Source: an uncultured Bacillota bacterium (GTDB lineage Bacteria > Bacillota > Clostridia > Christensenellales > UBA1242). From it: a stretch of DNA of 38,991 nucleotides. The notes under the pieces were generated by a model. The model saw nothing but the letters and a program-made list of their open reading frames with translations, ran no database searches and was not told where the DNA came from. A program made the translations under genes and the position numbers. This document shows positions 12,001 through 20,991 of the stretch, one piece after another; position 1 is the first letter of the stretch, and every line of letters begins with the position of its first letter. The stretch is taken from contig CASFYE010000022.1 of assembly GCA_949298925.1 (NCBI GenBank), positions 1-38,991 of the forward strand, written 5' to 3'.

Positions 12001-13373
12001 AAATAAAAGCGCACTCATATGGCGGTATTGTTGCAGGAGAGTTGAAAGGATCTTTGACAAATGTTTACGTTTACGGAACAGAGGGGAGCTTCAATATTTT
12101 TGATTTAAAACCTTATATTGCTACGGCAGTTGGCGGAGTCGTGGGCATTGCAAGTGACAAAGCAAAAATTGACTACGCTTATATGGGGCAAAGTTTTGCA
12201 ATTGAAAATCAAACGAGCGCAAGTGTTTCGGTTAACACAATTTCATATGTTGGCGGAGTTGTTGGTCTTGTGAATGGCGGAAATATTTCTATTTCAAGAG
12301 TGATAGTCGACGCGGACATTACAGCAAGAAATGTTTTGGGCGGAGTTGTTGGCGAAATAGCTTACTCATCGCAAGGTGGCACAAGTGTCAATTTGAGTGA
12401 AATTGCTGTTAAAGAAGGCACTTTAAAAGTTGAAGGACAAAACACGTCACCAACACTTGGAGGTATTATTGGAAGATCGTCTAGTGGGGTAACTTCAAAT
12501 TTAACAAGCCTATCAATAAAAGATTCTTATGTGCGAGCAAACTTAGAGTTAAGCGTTTACACTTATTCGCTAGGTATCATGTCAAACATTGGCGCAATCA
12601 TTGGAGCTTCTACGACAAACAACATCACCTTAGACACAATTTATTCGACCACACTTTATGATATTTCTGTTCGCGATCTTTCCCAAAGTGGAAGCGAACG
12701 ACAAGTGATTAGAAAATCAACAGTACATCCCGATGGGACGCAAACTTTTGAGCCAAACAAGTACGTCTATGCAGGTGCAGAGCAATCAGATGATAATTAT
12801 TCTATCGGCGGTTTTACTTATAAAAATTCGTTTAGCAGTACTAGTAGTGGTTTGAACGTTGCAAATGTTTACAACTCAGCAATTTGGAGTTTCGATGATA
12901 CAGGTGACAAGACTAAATATAATAAATATGATTATCTAACACAAGGTTTCACGACTATAAAAATGCTAAAAAGCGATTCCCAACAATTTATAATCTATCA
13001 AAATGAATTTGGAAAAAGTTTATATGACTACAATATTGCAAGCCTTTCAGACGATGAAAGCTATTTAGATAGATTAAATTTGGAAGCATATTATGGAATG
13101 TTTATGACTCTAAGCGAAAAAGTCCTGAAAACCTATCTTAATGACGAAACTCTAAGTGATTTGTGTGCTTTACTCGGAGTAAGTGCGAGGGATAATATCG
13201 AAATAAATCTCCCTAATCTTTTAGAAAACGCCTATTACAAGTTTGTTGGTTTTACAGATACAGATAAAGGCACAACAAGAACCTTGAATTTTGAGAAATG
13301 TGATGAGATTGTTTGGATTGCATCGACCACTGAATTTTCAAAATTGGCTTTTGAAAATCAAATGAAAATTTAG
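3024..13373 (+). CDS. Giant (3449 aa) GLUG/Ig-like repeat lipoprotein
   Basis: This is a very large surface protein. Residues 1-31 form a lipoprotein signal peptide: basic start, hydrophobic core and lipobox F-A-G-C with the lipidated Cys at 31. The N-terminal thousand residues look like stacked Ig-like beta-sandwiches. Three blocks starting near 1033, 2301 and 2740 open with a segment like NPYxLxTxxDxxxI and carry many GLUG-type motifs (GGLVGQNSG, GGIVGDNSG, GGVVG), the sign of right-handed beta-helix adhesin folds. Between them are BIG2-like segments with phrases such as SSDPSIATI. A lone Cys/His cluster (H1483, C1487, C1492, C1494) sits near the middle. There is no LPXTG sortase signal, so anchoring would be by lipid. 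It follows the VirB4-like gene after 9 bases, with AAGGGG as its ribosome binding site, suggesting shared function. The adhesin role is inferred. Confidence 0.85.
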   Translation: MSSLKRNLKKLIAVLCLGVTFLLSGLFFAGCGGSDLENLTLSSNYTSISLYKGESKNIQFTIGNYNDNIDNSLSFSLVDSASSTSSSEHVGLKVISQQGATTTVQLTGLSGGSTTLIAMTNEGAKTCKVDIEVFQYSSSISLKNNQALYVSKNQAFVPSSEMFDFDSNSTEKELTFHFTDKVENVGDNNRFAKVMLDEANTLHFYYENGEENTEIETISLAYDAQSFSAFARYNYYEYVDGTREERTIVVPFSFCALQGFEENPIKVEGAEDDKVSLVVNSKNENDRSAKLNVKIPYSAINPTIAGSIANSYVKFEYLVDDSSVLSVEKSNESYENQTISFDLTLTSSTTISQETNLELKIYYYVDGKSFDNGENSVCKTKNIVVDLNVAPMNITVNGLTDSATKPVYQLYNYYYGSNNGVELDVRVYEPNSDYAGVKVVYNTSQVQILHKGVTISSGTVIEKEDLSTPLILRGAVNSGESEGEVKFVVVSDYLEEDTVTYTAKYSVKNGARALTFADESFNYQPNSANTGVFLSNSSLGQQFSGLLADQPFSSATLSFVEGNVSALTVSYVGMGTQTGGKYPLIFNLTPRMVGDATYSVTLDNGVTKKITFRVIDTFDDLSIVLDSSKSSGVQSYEIVENDEYDVAMNLILKNETDSSGVVNYSSNAYLNFVSNTIDSFSRIDYVDTSLTNISGGGAQNSYIIGVNSFGTSQIEFNVFGTSVQDFKKIDNFEKNALIDLISYVPVSSFNMQNSQTESYSTVLDLYVGDSVTDQTLQSVSFSEVVSPNIAYGFYDPIDRQFKTENYSSRFIYWSLNGASIFKQVGASWQMTDTMVYDDLTVSSNVYRIGESVTEYYGTFDTASMTFSVNRSLNRTFSVTFYATLRQFGETRHFAVTIRGSAYDNVVGISSNYGSNIIFSAQKTSYDFGVYLNPFTATDTGITIRYVSQNIGTGENALKTLINEDEIKINETSKGIYLISIKLNSDVLNVQDVTYSGELQIIPNSWMSAGAVLPAYQNSILRFKIEFQNGTTENPYILQTAQDILAIGSSAEAMRSHYKLSTTIDVSSISNQLPLGKGMNADKTDLAFTGSITGSTKEDGTGDGNARIVGINIQNGNSNYGLFCELGEDAEISNITFEGKISVASVTTEANIGLLAGKSSATLDNVSARIFSSKISVGTTQVINIGGLVGQNSGDINSPNVLFEDYLNVYSSSGNVSDNVFVGGIVGDNSGSISGQESDFSKYGYSAYSVYALIHVTNMASFDETNFKSSDLKGTVGSVAGVSSGEMNYILAGGDVWAKNAGGLIGKMTGGKLINATTRTFVRGKTVGLIVSSFEGSVEIGSQKSISVEAIDNGKFKNEKASMGILYSEEAIFEDSFAEDLEGLTYDSLLFNQIFLGTGLSGLAGIPSGYLENDKAGSFVERTIISNGGANIVVTNLSLTEYYGDFVVVNDENIATIINSVTFEKQTTSFSVAPNTTSGFRQLHQNGCSQGNCTCENIVYFAYYFDAVGYYNNGEYVTGNLTDAQNSLDVLNRLKPGDALYPLVVDGNDVTVRSNSANVEITTSGEIYIKGTGLAEIEVFSLLNQNKKQTIYLNVINYFNYYAYVEELEAGIFKLGNMTLGQNAKLNVYSQKGVNIDVSPVYTLSADTFGGTRLAYGLEDGTSFNISKTGQVLLNNQVIQLASTNNFDIQISKEVLEYGNYEVSGQGVRFTKKPNISLVEGATDKFNITVSISTLVNGKGYFHAVSTLEDVTLNYNEGSKAIYSNYDAYTISSSHSIKDLVEIDSDEPKDSLTVEIYDSKDDMIDSAHPLSDLFDVKTAQKKETLEFDVEIRVDTSSTAFKNRLVHNIYGTYTVVYYAESNGREVAKSIKLTLVKNSVDVIVASNYPKLQDLSQESDKIVPGANGLLSVSISPVDADFESILIQNASKNSFDGAATADFTAGTINIDSDGKIVFEPITYVVVDGGIKIRQSALASISFNGQIYVRYIFSNKSVVDGTSVGVVITVEQEGGNFSKQFDYTLLREDAVDIQIDGYPNKKQVARGVEYKLDVKNEGYDFSTLNVISSDPSIATIDLRDDGYYLVMTNDEITDYDADGGKDFEITVSASKLDEFGQISETSATLNLTMLEYVINIVGNSENEDLIEGMNNGVVTSAVGERTQLALNFDEMLEYNPANQSVLNSVNVFKESLKVNGTWMFYTDLNANNDQGVQIYPTPLKEAQSTSSVLSTDNSISTRYLSTSGFSFTTNVAHDPANRHYFFSYSGQYRLQYGQYVWTARVNREYPNGYTEIDVDIDVYAFLRGSEESPNPVTTYDEFLNMTAGGHYILMNDINVPSQDFVPLNTEIATFDGNNHYFIFDGETYQLGSADAGGLFGTIGPNTFIKNVKVQIGGETNKAVTFNSSATTTASIGVVAGVNNGSIYNAQVEMASGAKLFVTFDSDPSTSGFYFGGIVGQNSGYLTNSLSKVNVQSVITIGGVVGQNSNIIASTAFKEGMLVSTSIYLDVFSTSGFVGENTLNGKILTSFTSGYVSSTRPYSLQTENGKTSMISSSVSASSFVFNNEGEIADCYSNLPIQSGGMSAGFAFYNSGSISRSFSTSFIVRDSSANDYIFASDIVSGKFVDCYYIKGNEINNSLLIPTLEGVLPLNFDTSNTDSIINEFANLEEKFSSYGYSTTPSYNSVWFYSSGQTSNLFNGMQFAGGRLELVSANMISNGQRINTGMTTSPNGEITYHYETAPSSPADGSAFNPFVIHSPETMESYMSNSSNILTGYYRLACEIDYSSMPGDYSNLYNKSLKGSFDGNGMTIRGIRITSNKVIDYAGLFSEISGSSVNFASVSNLIIIPEVVNFSNVNAVGCLAGTVRNANVFNISVKGVKSEDESENTTEDIVTVSGKNVVGGVIGYATENFNIKNIDAYVGSFASYVPSTDDTNDIVSSTIDKLSYGGGIIGYAGGIGKIYDVNISRGAVNIFASKAGIAFGGIASQVSVNNVFLTINANMKIKAHSYGGIVAGELKGSLTNVYVYGTEGSFNIFDLKPYIATAVGGVVGIASDKAKIDYAYMGQSFAIENQTSASVSVNTISYVGGVVGLVNGGNISISRVIVDADITARNVLGGVVGEIAYSSQGGTSVNLSEIAVKEGTLKVEGQNTSPTLGGIIGRSSSGVTSNLTSLSIKDSYVRANLELSVYTYSLGIMSNIGAIIGASTTNNITLDTIYSTTLYDISVRDLSQSGSERQVIRKSTVHPDGTQTFEPNKYVYAGAEQSDDNYSIGGFTYKNSFSSTSSGLNVANVYNSAIWSFDDTGDKTKYNKYDYLTQGFTTIKMLKSDSQQFIIYQNEFGKSLYDYNIASLSDDESYLDRLNLEAYYGMFMTLSEKVLKTYLNDETLSDLCALLGVSARDNIEINLPNLLENAYYKFVGFTDTDKGTTRTLNFEKCDEIVWIASTTEFSKLAFENQMKI

Positions 13374-13430
13374 GACCTGATAGATTTTAATAAGTTAAAT
13401 TGATTTTTCTGATTTATTTCTGCATTTTTT

Positions 13431-13439
13431 TGATATAAT
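13431..13439 (+). promoter_or_regulatory. Upstream rpoB promoter (extended -10), tentative
   Basis: A perfect TATAAT at 13434-13439 is preceded by TG one base upstream, giving an extended -10. No good -35 lies at 16-18 bases. It would start transcripts near 13446, upstream of the stronger promoter at 13484. Confidence 0.45.
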
Positions 13440-13483
13440 AGGTATATTTTTACAACTTTTGGCGACATTTTTATAAAAAAACG

Positions 13484-13512
13484 TTGACAAAAAAAAACAA
13501 CTATGCTAAAAT
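13484..13512 (+). promoter_or_regulatory. Main rpoBC promoter
   Basis: TTGACA (13484-13489) and TAAAAT (13507-13512) are separated by 17 bases, a near-consensus SigA promoter. Transcription would begin near 13519, giving a leader of about 145 bases before rpoB. It lies after the giant lipoprotein gene, so rpoBC is transcribed on its own. Confidence 0.8.
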
Positions 13513-13570
13513 GTTCAAGACGAATGTTGCAAGCAAAGATAAAAAATTTGAAAAATGCTTAAACGGAAAG

Positions 13571-13612
13571 GGGTTAGGCGACACTTTTTGTGTGTTGTCA
13601 GCCCTTTTTTTT
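13571..13612 (+). terminator. Intrinsic terminator (attenuator) in the rpoB leader
   Basis: GGGTT and GGCGACAC (13571-13584, one bulged A) pair with GTGTTGTC and AGCCC (13592-13604), followed by eight T. It lies between the strong promoter at 13484 and the rpoB start, so RNA polymerase must read through it to make its own subunit. This looks like an attenuator, although no clear antiterminator hairpin was found. A short in-frame ATG at 13524 lacks a ribosome binding site. Confidence 0.75.
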
Positions 13613-13663
13613 GTCTAAGTCAGTTTGCATGTATGTCGTAGAATTTAAGAAGAGAGGCCAATT

Positions 13664-16600
13664 ATGTCACTTAACATCAAAAAGCAAAAATTTGGAAGGA
13701 CAGAAAGATATTCTTTTTCGAAATTTGAAGATATCGCACCTATCCCAGGATTACTTGATATCCAGAAAGATTCTTATAAAGAATTTATTGAGCATGGTAT
13801 AAGAAGCGTTCTTGATGAGTTTTCGCCTGTTCCTGATTACAGTGGGAAAGCAAAACTTTATTTTCTTGATATGAATTTGGCAACAGAGCCAAAATATTCT
13901 ATAAAAGAATGCAAAAGAAGGGGGGCATCATATTCAGTTCCTCTTAAAATAAAAGCAAGGTTTGTTGTTGAAGAAACCGGTGAAGCTGTTGAGCAAGAGG
14001 TTTTCTTTGGTGACATTCCTCTTATGACTGAAACGGGGTCTTTTATAACAAACGGTATCGAAAGGGTCGTTGTTTCCCAAATTGTTCGATCACCTGGTGT
14101 TTATATCACTCGTGAAAAAGATGACAATTCAACGCTTCAAGCACAGATGATGCCAAGCAGAGGAATGTATTTAGAAATAGTTCAGGGCGCAAATGAGGCA
14201 TTAAAAATGGTCGTAAACCGTGCTGACAAGTTTTCTATTGGCCTATTTTTGAAATGTTTTGGTTTTACTAGTCAAGAAATCTTGAAACTATTTGGTGACA
14301 ACCGTTATATAAAAGCAGCGCTTGATCGTGAGCCACAACAAACGCAAGATGAAGCACTTTTAGAATTCGCAAGAAAATCACGTCCATCTGACGTGCCATC
14401 AGCTGAATCAACAAGAAATTATCTTAACAACTTCTTCTTTTCGGACAGCTATTATGACCTTGCAAAAGCGGGCAGATATAAATTCAACGAGAGATTATCC
14501 CTTGCAAACAGAATTGAGGGGCTTATAAGCGCGGACAATGTCGTTGCAGATGATGAAGTTCTTGTAAAAGCAGGAGAGGTTTTCACAAAAGAATCGGCAC
14601 GCAAAGTTCAGGACGCAGGAATAAATGAAATATGGGTTTCTGTTAATGGCAAGCGTCACCTTATGAGAGGAAACAATCGTGTTCGCCTTTCAGCAATTTT
14701 GCCATGCGATGAAAAAGCACTTGGAATAACAGAAGAAGTTTATTATCCAACGCTCATGCAAATTTTGAAAGAAAACAAAACAAAAGAAAAACGTTTGGAA
14801 GCAATTAAGGCAAACGCGAAAAATTTGATAGTTAGCACTTTAACTATGGACGACATTTTAGCTACAATCAGTTGCTATCTAGATGTTTTGGAAGATATTG
14901 GTAAGATTGATTTGGTCGATCACCTTTCAAACAAAAGGCTTGCTACTGTTGGCGAACTTTTGCTTACACGCGCTTTCAGACCTGGTGTTCAAAAGCTTGT
15001 TACAAACATAAAAGAATCATTGCAAGGGAAAGAACTTGACCAAGTTACTCCATCGCAAATTATCAATCCTAAACCTGTTAATAAGGCGCTGAAAGACTTT
15101 ATCGCTCAATCACAACTTTCACAGTTGTTAGAACAAAAAAATCCACTTTCTGAGTTGTCACAAAAACGTCGTATATCTGCCGTTGGGCCTGGTGGTGTTA
15201 AAAAGGAAAGGGCCGATGTTGGTATTCGTGATATTCATTACACACACTATGGTAGAATTTGTGCTATTGAAACTCCAGAAGGTCAAAACATCGGTTTGAT
15301 TGACACTCTTGCAACATATGTAAAAGTGAATGAGTATGGTTTCTTAGAAACACCTTATAGACCTGTTGATAAAGAAACGGGAATTGTTTCTAAAAATTAT
15401 GTTTACAAAATGGCAGACGTCGAAGACACAGCTTACATTGCACAAGCGATAGAACCTCTTGATGAAAACGGACGTTTTGTTAACAAACGAATTATGGCTC
15501 GTCATGGAGCAGTTATTGCCGAAGTACCAGCAAGTCAAATTGATTATATGGACGTTTCCCCACGTCAATACATTTCAGTGGGAAGTTCACTCATCCCATT
15601 CCTTAACTCAAACGAAGTGAACCGTGTGCTTATGGGTGCAAACATGCAACGACAGGCAGTGCCTGTTCTTCGTCCAGAAGCTCCTATTGTTGGAACGGGT
15701 ATGGAACACATCGCAGCACGTGATAGTGGTGCGCTTGGTATAGCAAAAAGAAGCGGTAGGGTTTCATATGTAAGTGCAAATGAAATTAGAATTTTGACTG
15801 ATAATGGTGATGAAGACATTTACACTCTTACTAAATTTGAGAAAACAAATGCTGAAACCTGCAACAATCAAAAACCTTGCGTAAAGAAGGGCGACAAAGT
15901 CAAAGCAGGCGACGTTATTTATGACGGATTTGCTTGCGACAATGGTGAACTCGCTTTAGGCAAAAACGTCTTAGTTGCCTATATGAACTGGGAAGGATAT
16001 AACTTCGAAGATGCCATTTTAATTAATGAAAGACTTGTTAAAGAAGATGTTTACACAACTATTATTTTGAAAGATGAAGAAATTTATTGCAGAAACACAA
16101 AGCTTGGCGATGAAGTTATAACAAGAGACATTCCAAATCTTGGTGAAGAAGCGTTAAAAAATCTTGATGAAAATGGAATAATTCGAATAGGCGCAGAGGT
16201 AAGGCCTGGCGACATTTTGGTTGGTAAAGTTACTCCAAAAGGCGAAACAGAACTTACACCTGAAGAAAGACTTTTAAGAGCTATCTTTGGAGATAAAGCA
16301 AGAGAGGTCCGTGACACATCATTGCGTGTTAAACACGGAAGCGAAGGCGTTGTAGTCGACGTCCAAGTGTTCTCTAAGAAGAATAAAGACGAACTTGAAG
16401 CCGGTGTAAATATGATGGTTAAAGTCTTTATTGCACAAAAACGTAAATTGTCTGTTGGTGATAAAATGGCAGGTAGATATGGAAACAAAGGTGTTGTTTC
16501 TATCATAATGCCTGAAAACGATATGCCATTTATGGCAAATGGTAAGCCTGTTGACATCTTGCTCAACCCACTTGGCGTTGCTTCGCGTATGAACGTGGGA

Positions 16601-17371
16601 CAAACACTTGAAACGCACTTAGGTCTCGTTGCCGGAAGCCTTGGTTGGAAAATCGCTACGCCAGACTTTGACGGAGCAAACATCGATCAAATTAGAGAAC
16701 TGCTTGTAAGCAACAACTTCCCAGCAGATGGAAAAGTTCAGCTTTATGATGGTAGAACGGGCGAACCATTTAAAAACCCTGTTACAGTTGGAACAAAATA
16801 TATGCTTAAACTAGAACACATGGTTGACTCAAAGATCCATGCTCGTTCGATCGGTTCTTATTCACTTATCACGCAACAGCCACTCGGCGGTAAATCATTG
16901 TTTGGTGGTCAAAGATTTGGTGAAATGGAAGTTTGGGCACTTGAAGCATACGGCGCAAGTCACGTTCTTCAAGAAATGTTGACGATTAAATCAGATGACG
17001 TTACAGGAAGAGTTAAGACTTATGAATCTATAATTCGTGGTCAACCGATTGCTGAGCCTGGCATACCAGAATCTTTCAAAGTTCTTGTAAAAGAGTTGCA
17101 ATCTCTTGGACTTGACATTAAGATTTTGACCAATGACAATCAAGAAATTTCTATCAATGAACTTTCTATGGATGAGCAAGATCAGCATATCACACCTGTT
17201 GAAGCAGAACACAACTTTGATGATTTGTCGCTTGATTTTGATGAACTGCTTGCTCAAGAAAGCAAAGAAGAAGAAAAAGATGAGGTAAAAGAATCAATGG
17301 AGGAAGAAGCTTCTCGTTCAGAATTTAGCGAAGCCGATCTCTTCGATGATTTTGGAGATTTTGACGAATAA
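13664..17371 (+). CDS. rpoB: DNA-directed RNA polymerase subunit beta
   Basis: This is the 1235-residue beta subunit of RNA polymerase, which forms half of the active-site cleft with RpoC. The N-terminus ([20 protein letters not shown]) and the conserved GPGG and [14 protein letters not shown] blocks are diagnostic. The rifampicin-binding cluster lies at about 483-508. There, positions equivalent to E. coli 514, 515, 516, 526 and 533 are Leu, Leu, Glu490, Gln500 and Val507 instead of Phe, Met, Asp, His and Leu; Ser505 (531) is conserved. The C-terminus is a long acidic tail, as in other Gram-positive RpoB. The start follows an AGAGAGG ribosome binding site. The gene has its own promoter and leader terminator, and rpoC follows after 20 bases. 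Unusually, no ribosomal protein genes adjoin it. Confidence 0.99.
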   Translation: MSLNIKKQKFGRTERYSFSKFEDIAPIPGLLDIQKDSYKEFIEHGIRSVLDEFSPVPDYSGKAKLYFLDMNLATEPKYSIKECKRRGASYSVPLKIKARFVVEETGEAVEQEVFFGDIPLMTETGSFITNGIERVVVSQIVRSPGVYITREKDDNSTLQAQMMPSRGMYLEIVQGANEALKMVVNRADKFSIGLFLKCFGFTSQEILKLFGDNRYIKAALDREPQQTQDEALLEFARKSRPSDVPSAESTRNYLNNFFFSDSYYDLAKAGRYKFNERLSLANRIEGLISADNVVADDEVLVKAGEVFTKESARKVQDAGINEIWVSVNGKRHLMRGNNRVRLSAILPCDEKALGITEEVYYPTLMQILKENKTKEKRLEAIKANAKNLIVSTLTMDDILATISCYLDVLEDIGKIDLVDHLSNKRLATVGELLLTRAFRPGVQKLVTNIKESLQGKELDQVTPSQIINPKPVNKALKDFIAQSQLSQLLEQKNPLSELSQKRRISAVGPGGVKKERADVGIRDIHYTHYGRICAIETPEGQNIGLIDTLATYVKVNEYGFLETPYRPVDKETGIVSKNYVYKMADVEDTAYIAQAIEPLDENGRFVNKRIMARHGAVIAEVPASQIDYMDVSPRQYISVGSSLIPFLNSNEVNRVLMGANMQRQAVPVLRPEAPIVGTGMEHIAARDSGALGIAKRSGRVSYVSANEIRILTDNGDEDIYTLTKFEKTNAETCNNQKPCVKKGDKVKAGDVIYDGFACDNGELALGKNVLVAYMNWEGYNFEDAILINERLVKEDVYTTIILKDEEIYCRNTKLGDEVITRDIPNLGEEALKNLDENGIIRIGAEVRPGDILVGKVTPKGETELTPEERLLRAIFGDKAREVRDTSLRVKHGSEGVVVDVQVFSKKNKDELEAGVNMMVKVFIAQKRKLSVGDKMAGRYGNKGVVSIIMPENDMPFMANGKPVDILLNPLGVASRMNVGQTLETHLGLVAGSLGWKIATPDFDGANIDQIRELLVSNNFPADGKVQLYDGRTGEPFKNPVTVGTKYMLKLEHMVDSKIHARSIGSYSLITQQPLGGKSLFGGQRFGEMEVWALEAYGASHVLQEMLTIKSDDVTGRVKTYESIIRGQPIAEPGIPESFKVLVKELQSLGLDIKILTNDNQEISINELSMDEQDQHITPVEAEHNFDDLSLDFDELLAQESKEEEKDEVKESMEEEASRSEFSEADLFDDFGDFDE

Positions 17372-17391
17372 CAAACAAAAGGGAGAAAGTT

Positions 17392-20300
17392 ATGTTTGAA
17401 CTTAACAACTTTGATTCCATAAGAATTGGAATCGCTTCACCAGAAAAGATTCGTGAATGGTCACACGGTGAGGTAACAAAGCCTGAGACAATCAACTATC
17501 GTACTCAAAAGCCGGAAAAAGATGGCCTTTTCTGTGAGAAAATATTTGGGCCAAGAAAAGACTGGGAATGCCATTGCGGTAAATACAAACGTATAAGATA
17601 CCGTGGTGTCGTTTGTGATAAATGCGGTGTTGAAGTTACAAGAGCAAAGGTTAGACGTGAAAGAATGGGTCACATCGAACTTGCCGCGCCTGTTACACAC
17701 ATTTGGTATTTCCGTTCTGTGCCATCGAGAATTGGGACATTGCTTGATTTGACTCCAAAGGTTCTTGAACAAATTGTTTATTATGTTAACTACATTGTCA
17801 TAGATCCAAAAGACACAGAATTTGTTTACAAGCAAGTTATCACTGACAAAGAGTATCGTGATGCTATTGAAAAATACGGCTACGGTTCTTTTGAGGCTTT
17901 GATGGGTGCTGAAGCAATAAAGAAACTGCTTTCTCAAGTTGATCTTGAAAAAGAAAGCAAGGAACTTAAAAAATCTTTGCCAACCATGAAAGGTCAAAGA
18001 CGTATAAAAGCGATCAAAAAGCTAGAAGTCGTTGAATCCTTTATAAAAAGTGGTAACAATCCAACATGGATGGTGCTTGATGTTCTTCCGGTTCTTCCAC
18101 CAGATTTAAGACCTATGGTTCCACTTGATGGTGGCAGATATGCTTCGTCAGATCTCAATGATTTGTATAGACGCGTTATAAACAGAAATAATCGTCTTAA
18201 AAAACTCATGGAACTTGGAGCTCCAGAAGTTATAATAAGAAACGAAAAACGTATGTTGCAAGAAGCCGTCGACAACTTGATCGACAATGGAAAACGTGGG
18301 CGTGCTGTTCAAGGTTCAAAACAAAGAGATTTAAAATCTTTGACGGCGATGTTGAGTGGTAAACAAGGCCGATTTAGACAAAATCTTCTTGGGAAACGTG
18401 TTGATTATTCGGGGCGTTCAGTTATCGTCGTTGGCCCAGAACTTAAAATGTATCAATGTGGTTTGCCAAAAGAAATGGCTTTGGAATTGTTTAAACCATT
18501 TATTATCAACAAGTTGATTGAATTAAACAAATCAAACAACATCAAAAGCGCAAAACGCATGATAGAACGTGAAAAACCTATTGTTTGGGACATTCTTGCT
18601 GATGTTATTAAAGAACATCCAGTTTTGTTAAACCGTGCTCCAACATTGCATAGACTTTCAGTACAAGCTTTTGAACCGGTTTTGGTCGAAGGAAGGGCTA
18701 TAAAATTGCATCCATCGGTCTGCACTGCATTTAATGCAGACTTCGACGGTGACCAAATGCCAGTCCACGTTCCTCTTTCAATTGATGCTCGAACAGAAGC
18801 GAGAGTGTTGATGCTTGCGTCAAATAACATTTTAAAACTTGCTGACGGTGAGCCTATCGTTACACCAACACAGGACGTTATTTTGGGTTGTTATTCTATG
18901 ACGCAAATTTTGCCTAATATGAAAGGTGAAAAGAGTGTGTTTGCGTCTCCGGAAGAAGCTATAATAGCTTACCAGACAGGGGAACTCGACATTCAAGCTG
19001 AAATTCAGGTTCGTTTTACGAAAGAGGTTGATGGTAAAACCTATTCTAAACGTTTAACAACGTCAGTTGGTAGAATTATTTTCTCACAAAGCATACCGCA
19101 AGGGCTTTTGCTTGATAGAACAAAGGAAGAAAATTATTGTGAACTTGAATGCAACAAGATCATAACTAAAAATGATTTAAAAAACATCATTGCTCAGGCT
19201 TACAACAAACTTGGCACCACTGAATGCTCGATTTTGATTGATAAAATTAAAGACCTTGGTTACAAGTATTCTACTTTGGTGGCAAACACCATTAACGCAT
19301 TTGATGGCCATGAACCAGAGACTAAAAAAGCTTATGTTGAAGAAGCTGAAGCAAAGGTCATGGAAAATGAAAAGCTGTTTAAGCGTGGACTAATCACAAA
19401 TGATGAAAGAATTGATTCAAACGTTGACATTTGGAATGATGTTCAAGTAAAAATAGACAAGGACACTTTGAATTTGCTTGAAGATGGCAATCCACTTAAA
19501 ACAATCATTATTTCAGGTGCGCGTGGTAATGCCCACCACCTTGCTACGTTATGCGGTATGGTTGGATTGAAGACGGCCGCTTCTGGACAAAAAATAGATA
19601 TTCCTGTTAAATCAAACTTTATTCAAGGTTTGCAACCAGTTGAACACTTCTTGTCAGCACGTGGTGCAAGAAAAGGCCTTATGGATACGGCTCTTAAAAC
19701 CGCTGACTCAGGTTATCTTACAAGAAGACTTGTTGACATTTCACAAGACGTTGTGGTAACAACAGAGGACTGCTTTGCAGATAATGGTGAAGCGATAAAA
19801 GGTATGTGGGTCAGCGACCTTTATCAAGGTGGAAACGTTCAGGAAACACTTGCTGAAAGAATTTATGGTCGTGTGGCAGTTGATGACATAGTAAATCCTA
19901 TAACAGGTGAAATAATTGTTAAATCAAACGAAATGATCAGCAAAGAACAAGCAAGTGAAATAGAAAAAGCTGGCATAAAACGTGTGCAAATCAGGACTTT
20001 GCTTACTTGTAAGTGTAGACACGGGGTATGCGCAAAATGTTATGGACGTGATCTTTCGGCGAAAGCACAAGTTACCATCGGCGAAGCAGTTGGTATAATC
20101 GCAGCTCAATCAATTGGCGAACCAGGAACACAGCTTACAATGAGAACGTTCCACTCAGGTGGTTCTGCTTCCGCTGCCGACATTACCCAAGGTCTTCCAA
20201 GGGTTGAAGAAATTTTTGAAGCCCGCAGACCAAAAGGTGAATGCGTGTTAAGTGAAGTTGCTGGTAAAGTGAACATAAAACAAGATGCAAAATATTACAT

Positions 20301-20916
20301 CATTACTGTCCAATCAAAAGAGGGCGACACAGAATATGAAATTAAGAAGCCGGCAATTTTGACGGTGAAGAATGGGGATAGTGTAGAACCAGGAACTCAG
20401 CTTTCTCAGGGGCCAATCAATCCTAGTGAGTTATTAAGACTTAGAGGTGTTAAGGGCTTGCAAGATTATTTGCTTTCAGAAGTTATTGGAGCTTATAGAA
20501 GCCAAGGCGTTGGTGTAAACGATAAACACGTTGAAATAATAGTTCGACAAATGCTTAAAAAAGTAAAGATTGAGTCTTCTGGAGACACAAACTTATTGCC
20601 AGGGGACATCGTTGACCTTTACAAATGCGAAGATGAAAACAATCGTGTGCTTTCTGAAGGAGGCGTTCCTGCTACTGCAAAGAGGATCTTGCTTGGCATA
20701 ACAAAAGCTGCTTTATCAACAGAATCATTCCTTTCAGCTGCATCTTTCCAAGAAACATCTAGAGTGCTTACAGACGCAGCATTGAAGGGTAAAGTTGACA
20801 ATTTGATGGGCATTAAAGAAAACGTTATTATAGGAAAACTTATTCCTGCTGGAACGGGTTTAAGAAAATATCGTGAAGTAATGCCAGTTGTTGTTAAAGA
20901 AGATGGCGCACTTTAA
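17392..20916 (+). CDS. rpoC: DNA-directed RNA polymerase subunit beta'
   Basis: This is the 1174-residue catalytic beta' subunit. The magnesium-binding NADFDGD motif lies at 448-454, with the three aspartates D450, D452 and D454. The N-terminal zinc site is C60, C62, C75 and C78. The second zinc site is C794, C873, C880 and C883 (C875 is an extra nearby cysteine). Length and lack of large insertions fit Bacillota. It starts 20 bases after rpoB behind an AAAGGGAG ribosome binding site, so the two are co-transcribed and made together. A hairpin terminator follows at once, so the usual downstream genes (rpsL, rpsG, fusA) are not part of this operon. Confidence 0.99.
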   Translation: MFELNNFDSIRIGIASPEKIREWSHGEVTKPETINYRTQKPEKDGLFCEKIFGPRKDWECHCGKYKRIRYRGVVCDKCGVEVTRAKVRRERMGHIELAAPVTHIWYFRSVPSRIGTLLDLTPKVLEQIVYYVNYIVIDPKDTEFVYKQVITDKEYRDAIEKYGYGSFEALMGAEAIKKLLSQVDLEKESKELKKSLPTMKGQRRIKAIKKLEVVESFIKSGNNPTWMVLDVLPVLPPDLRPMVPLDGGRYASSDLNDLYRRVINRNNRLKKLMELGAPEVIIRNEKRMLQEAVDNLIDNGKRGRAVQGSKQRDLKSLTAMLSGKQGRFRQNLLGKRVDYSGRSVIVVGPELKMYQCGLPKEMALELFKPFIINKLIELNKSNNIKSAKRMIEREKPIVWDILADVIKEHPVLLNRAPTLHRLSVQAFEPVLVEGRAIKLHPSVCTAFNADFDGDQMPVHVPLSIDARTEARVLMLASNNILKLADGEPIVTPTQDVILGCYSMTQILPNMKGEKSVFASPEEAIIAYQTGELDIQAEIQVRFTKEVDGKTYSKRLTTSVGRIIFSQSIPQGLLLDRTKEENYCELECNKIITKNDLKNIIAQAYNKLGTTECSILIDKIKDLGYKYSTLVANTINAFDGHEPETKKAYVEEAEAKVMENEKLFKRGLITNDERIDSNVDIWNDVQVKIDKDTLNLLEDGNPLKTIIISGARGNAHHLATLCGMVGLKTAASGQKIDIPVKSNFIQGLQPVEHFLSARGARKGLMDTALKTADSGYLTRRLVDISQDVVVTTEDCFADNGEAIKGMWVSDLYQGGNVQETLAERIYGRVAVDDIVNPITGEIIVKSNEMISKEQASEIEKAGIKRVQIRTLLTCKCRHGVCAKCYGRDLSAKAQVTIGEAVGIIAAQSIGEPGTQLTMRTFHSGGSASAADITQGLPRVEEIFEARRPKGECVLSEVAGKVNIKQDAKYYIITVQSKEGDTEYEIKKPAILTVKNGDSVEPGTQLSQGPINPSELLRLRGVKGLQDYLLSEVIGAYRSQGVGVNDKHVEIIVRQMLKKVKIESSGDTNLLPGDIVDLYKCEDENNRVLSEGGVPATAKRILLGITKAALSTESFLSAASFQETSRVLTDAALKGKVDNLMGIKENVIIGKLIPAGTGLRKYREVMPVVVKEDGAL

Positions 20917-20935
20917 AATTAAATTTTAACATAAT

Positions 20936-20964
20936 AAAAAGGCTTTGAAATGAAGCCTTTTTTT
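20936..20964. terminator. Bidirectional terminator after rpoC
   Basis: AAAAAGGCTT pairs with AAGCCTTTTT around a seven-base loop, with T tracts on both strands. It can end rpoBC from the left and the convergent minus-strand gene from the right. Confidence 0.9.
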
Positions 20965-20991
20965 ATTTGAAAAATTTTGATGTAAACAAAA

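Noticed and set aside
13524..13562. Possible 12-codon leader peptide in the rpoB leader
   Set aside because: It starts only about 5 bases after the predicted transcript start, lacks a ribosome binding site, and shows no regulatory codon run.
16084..16683. Long minus-strand open frame inside rpoB
   Set aside because: It is the antisense shadow of a conserved gene, with no start signals and a composition set by rpoB codons.
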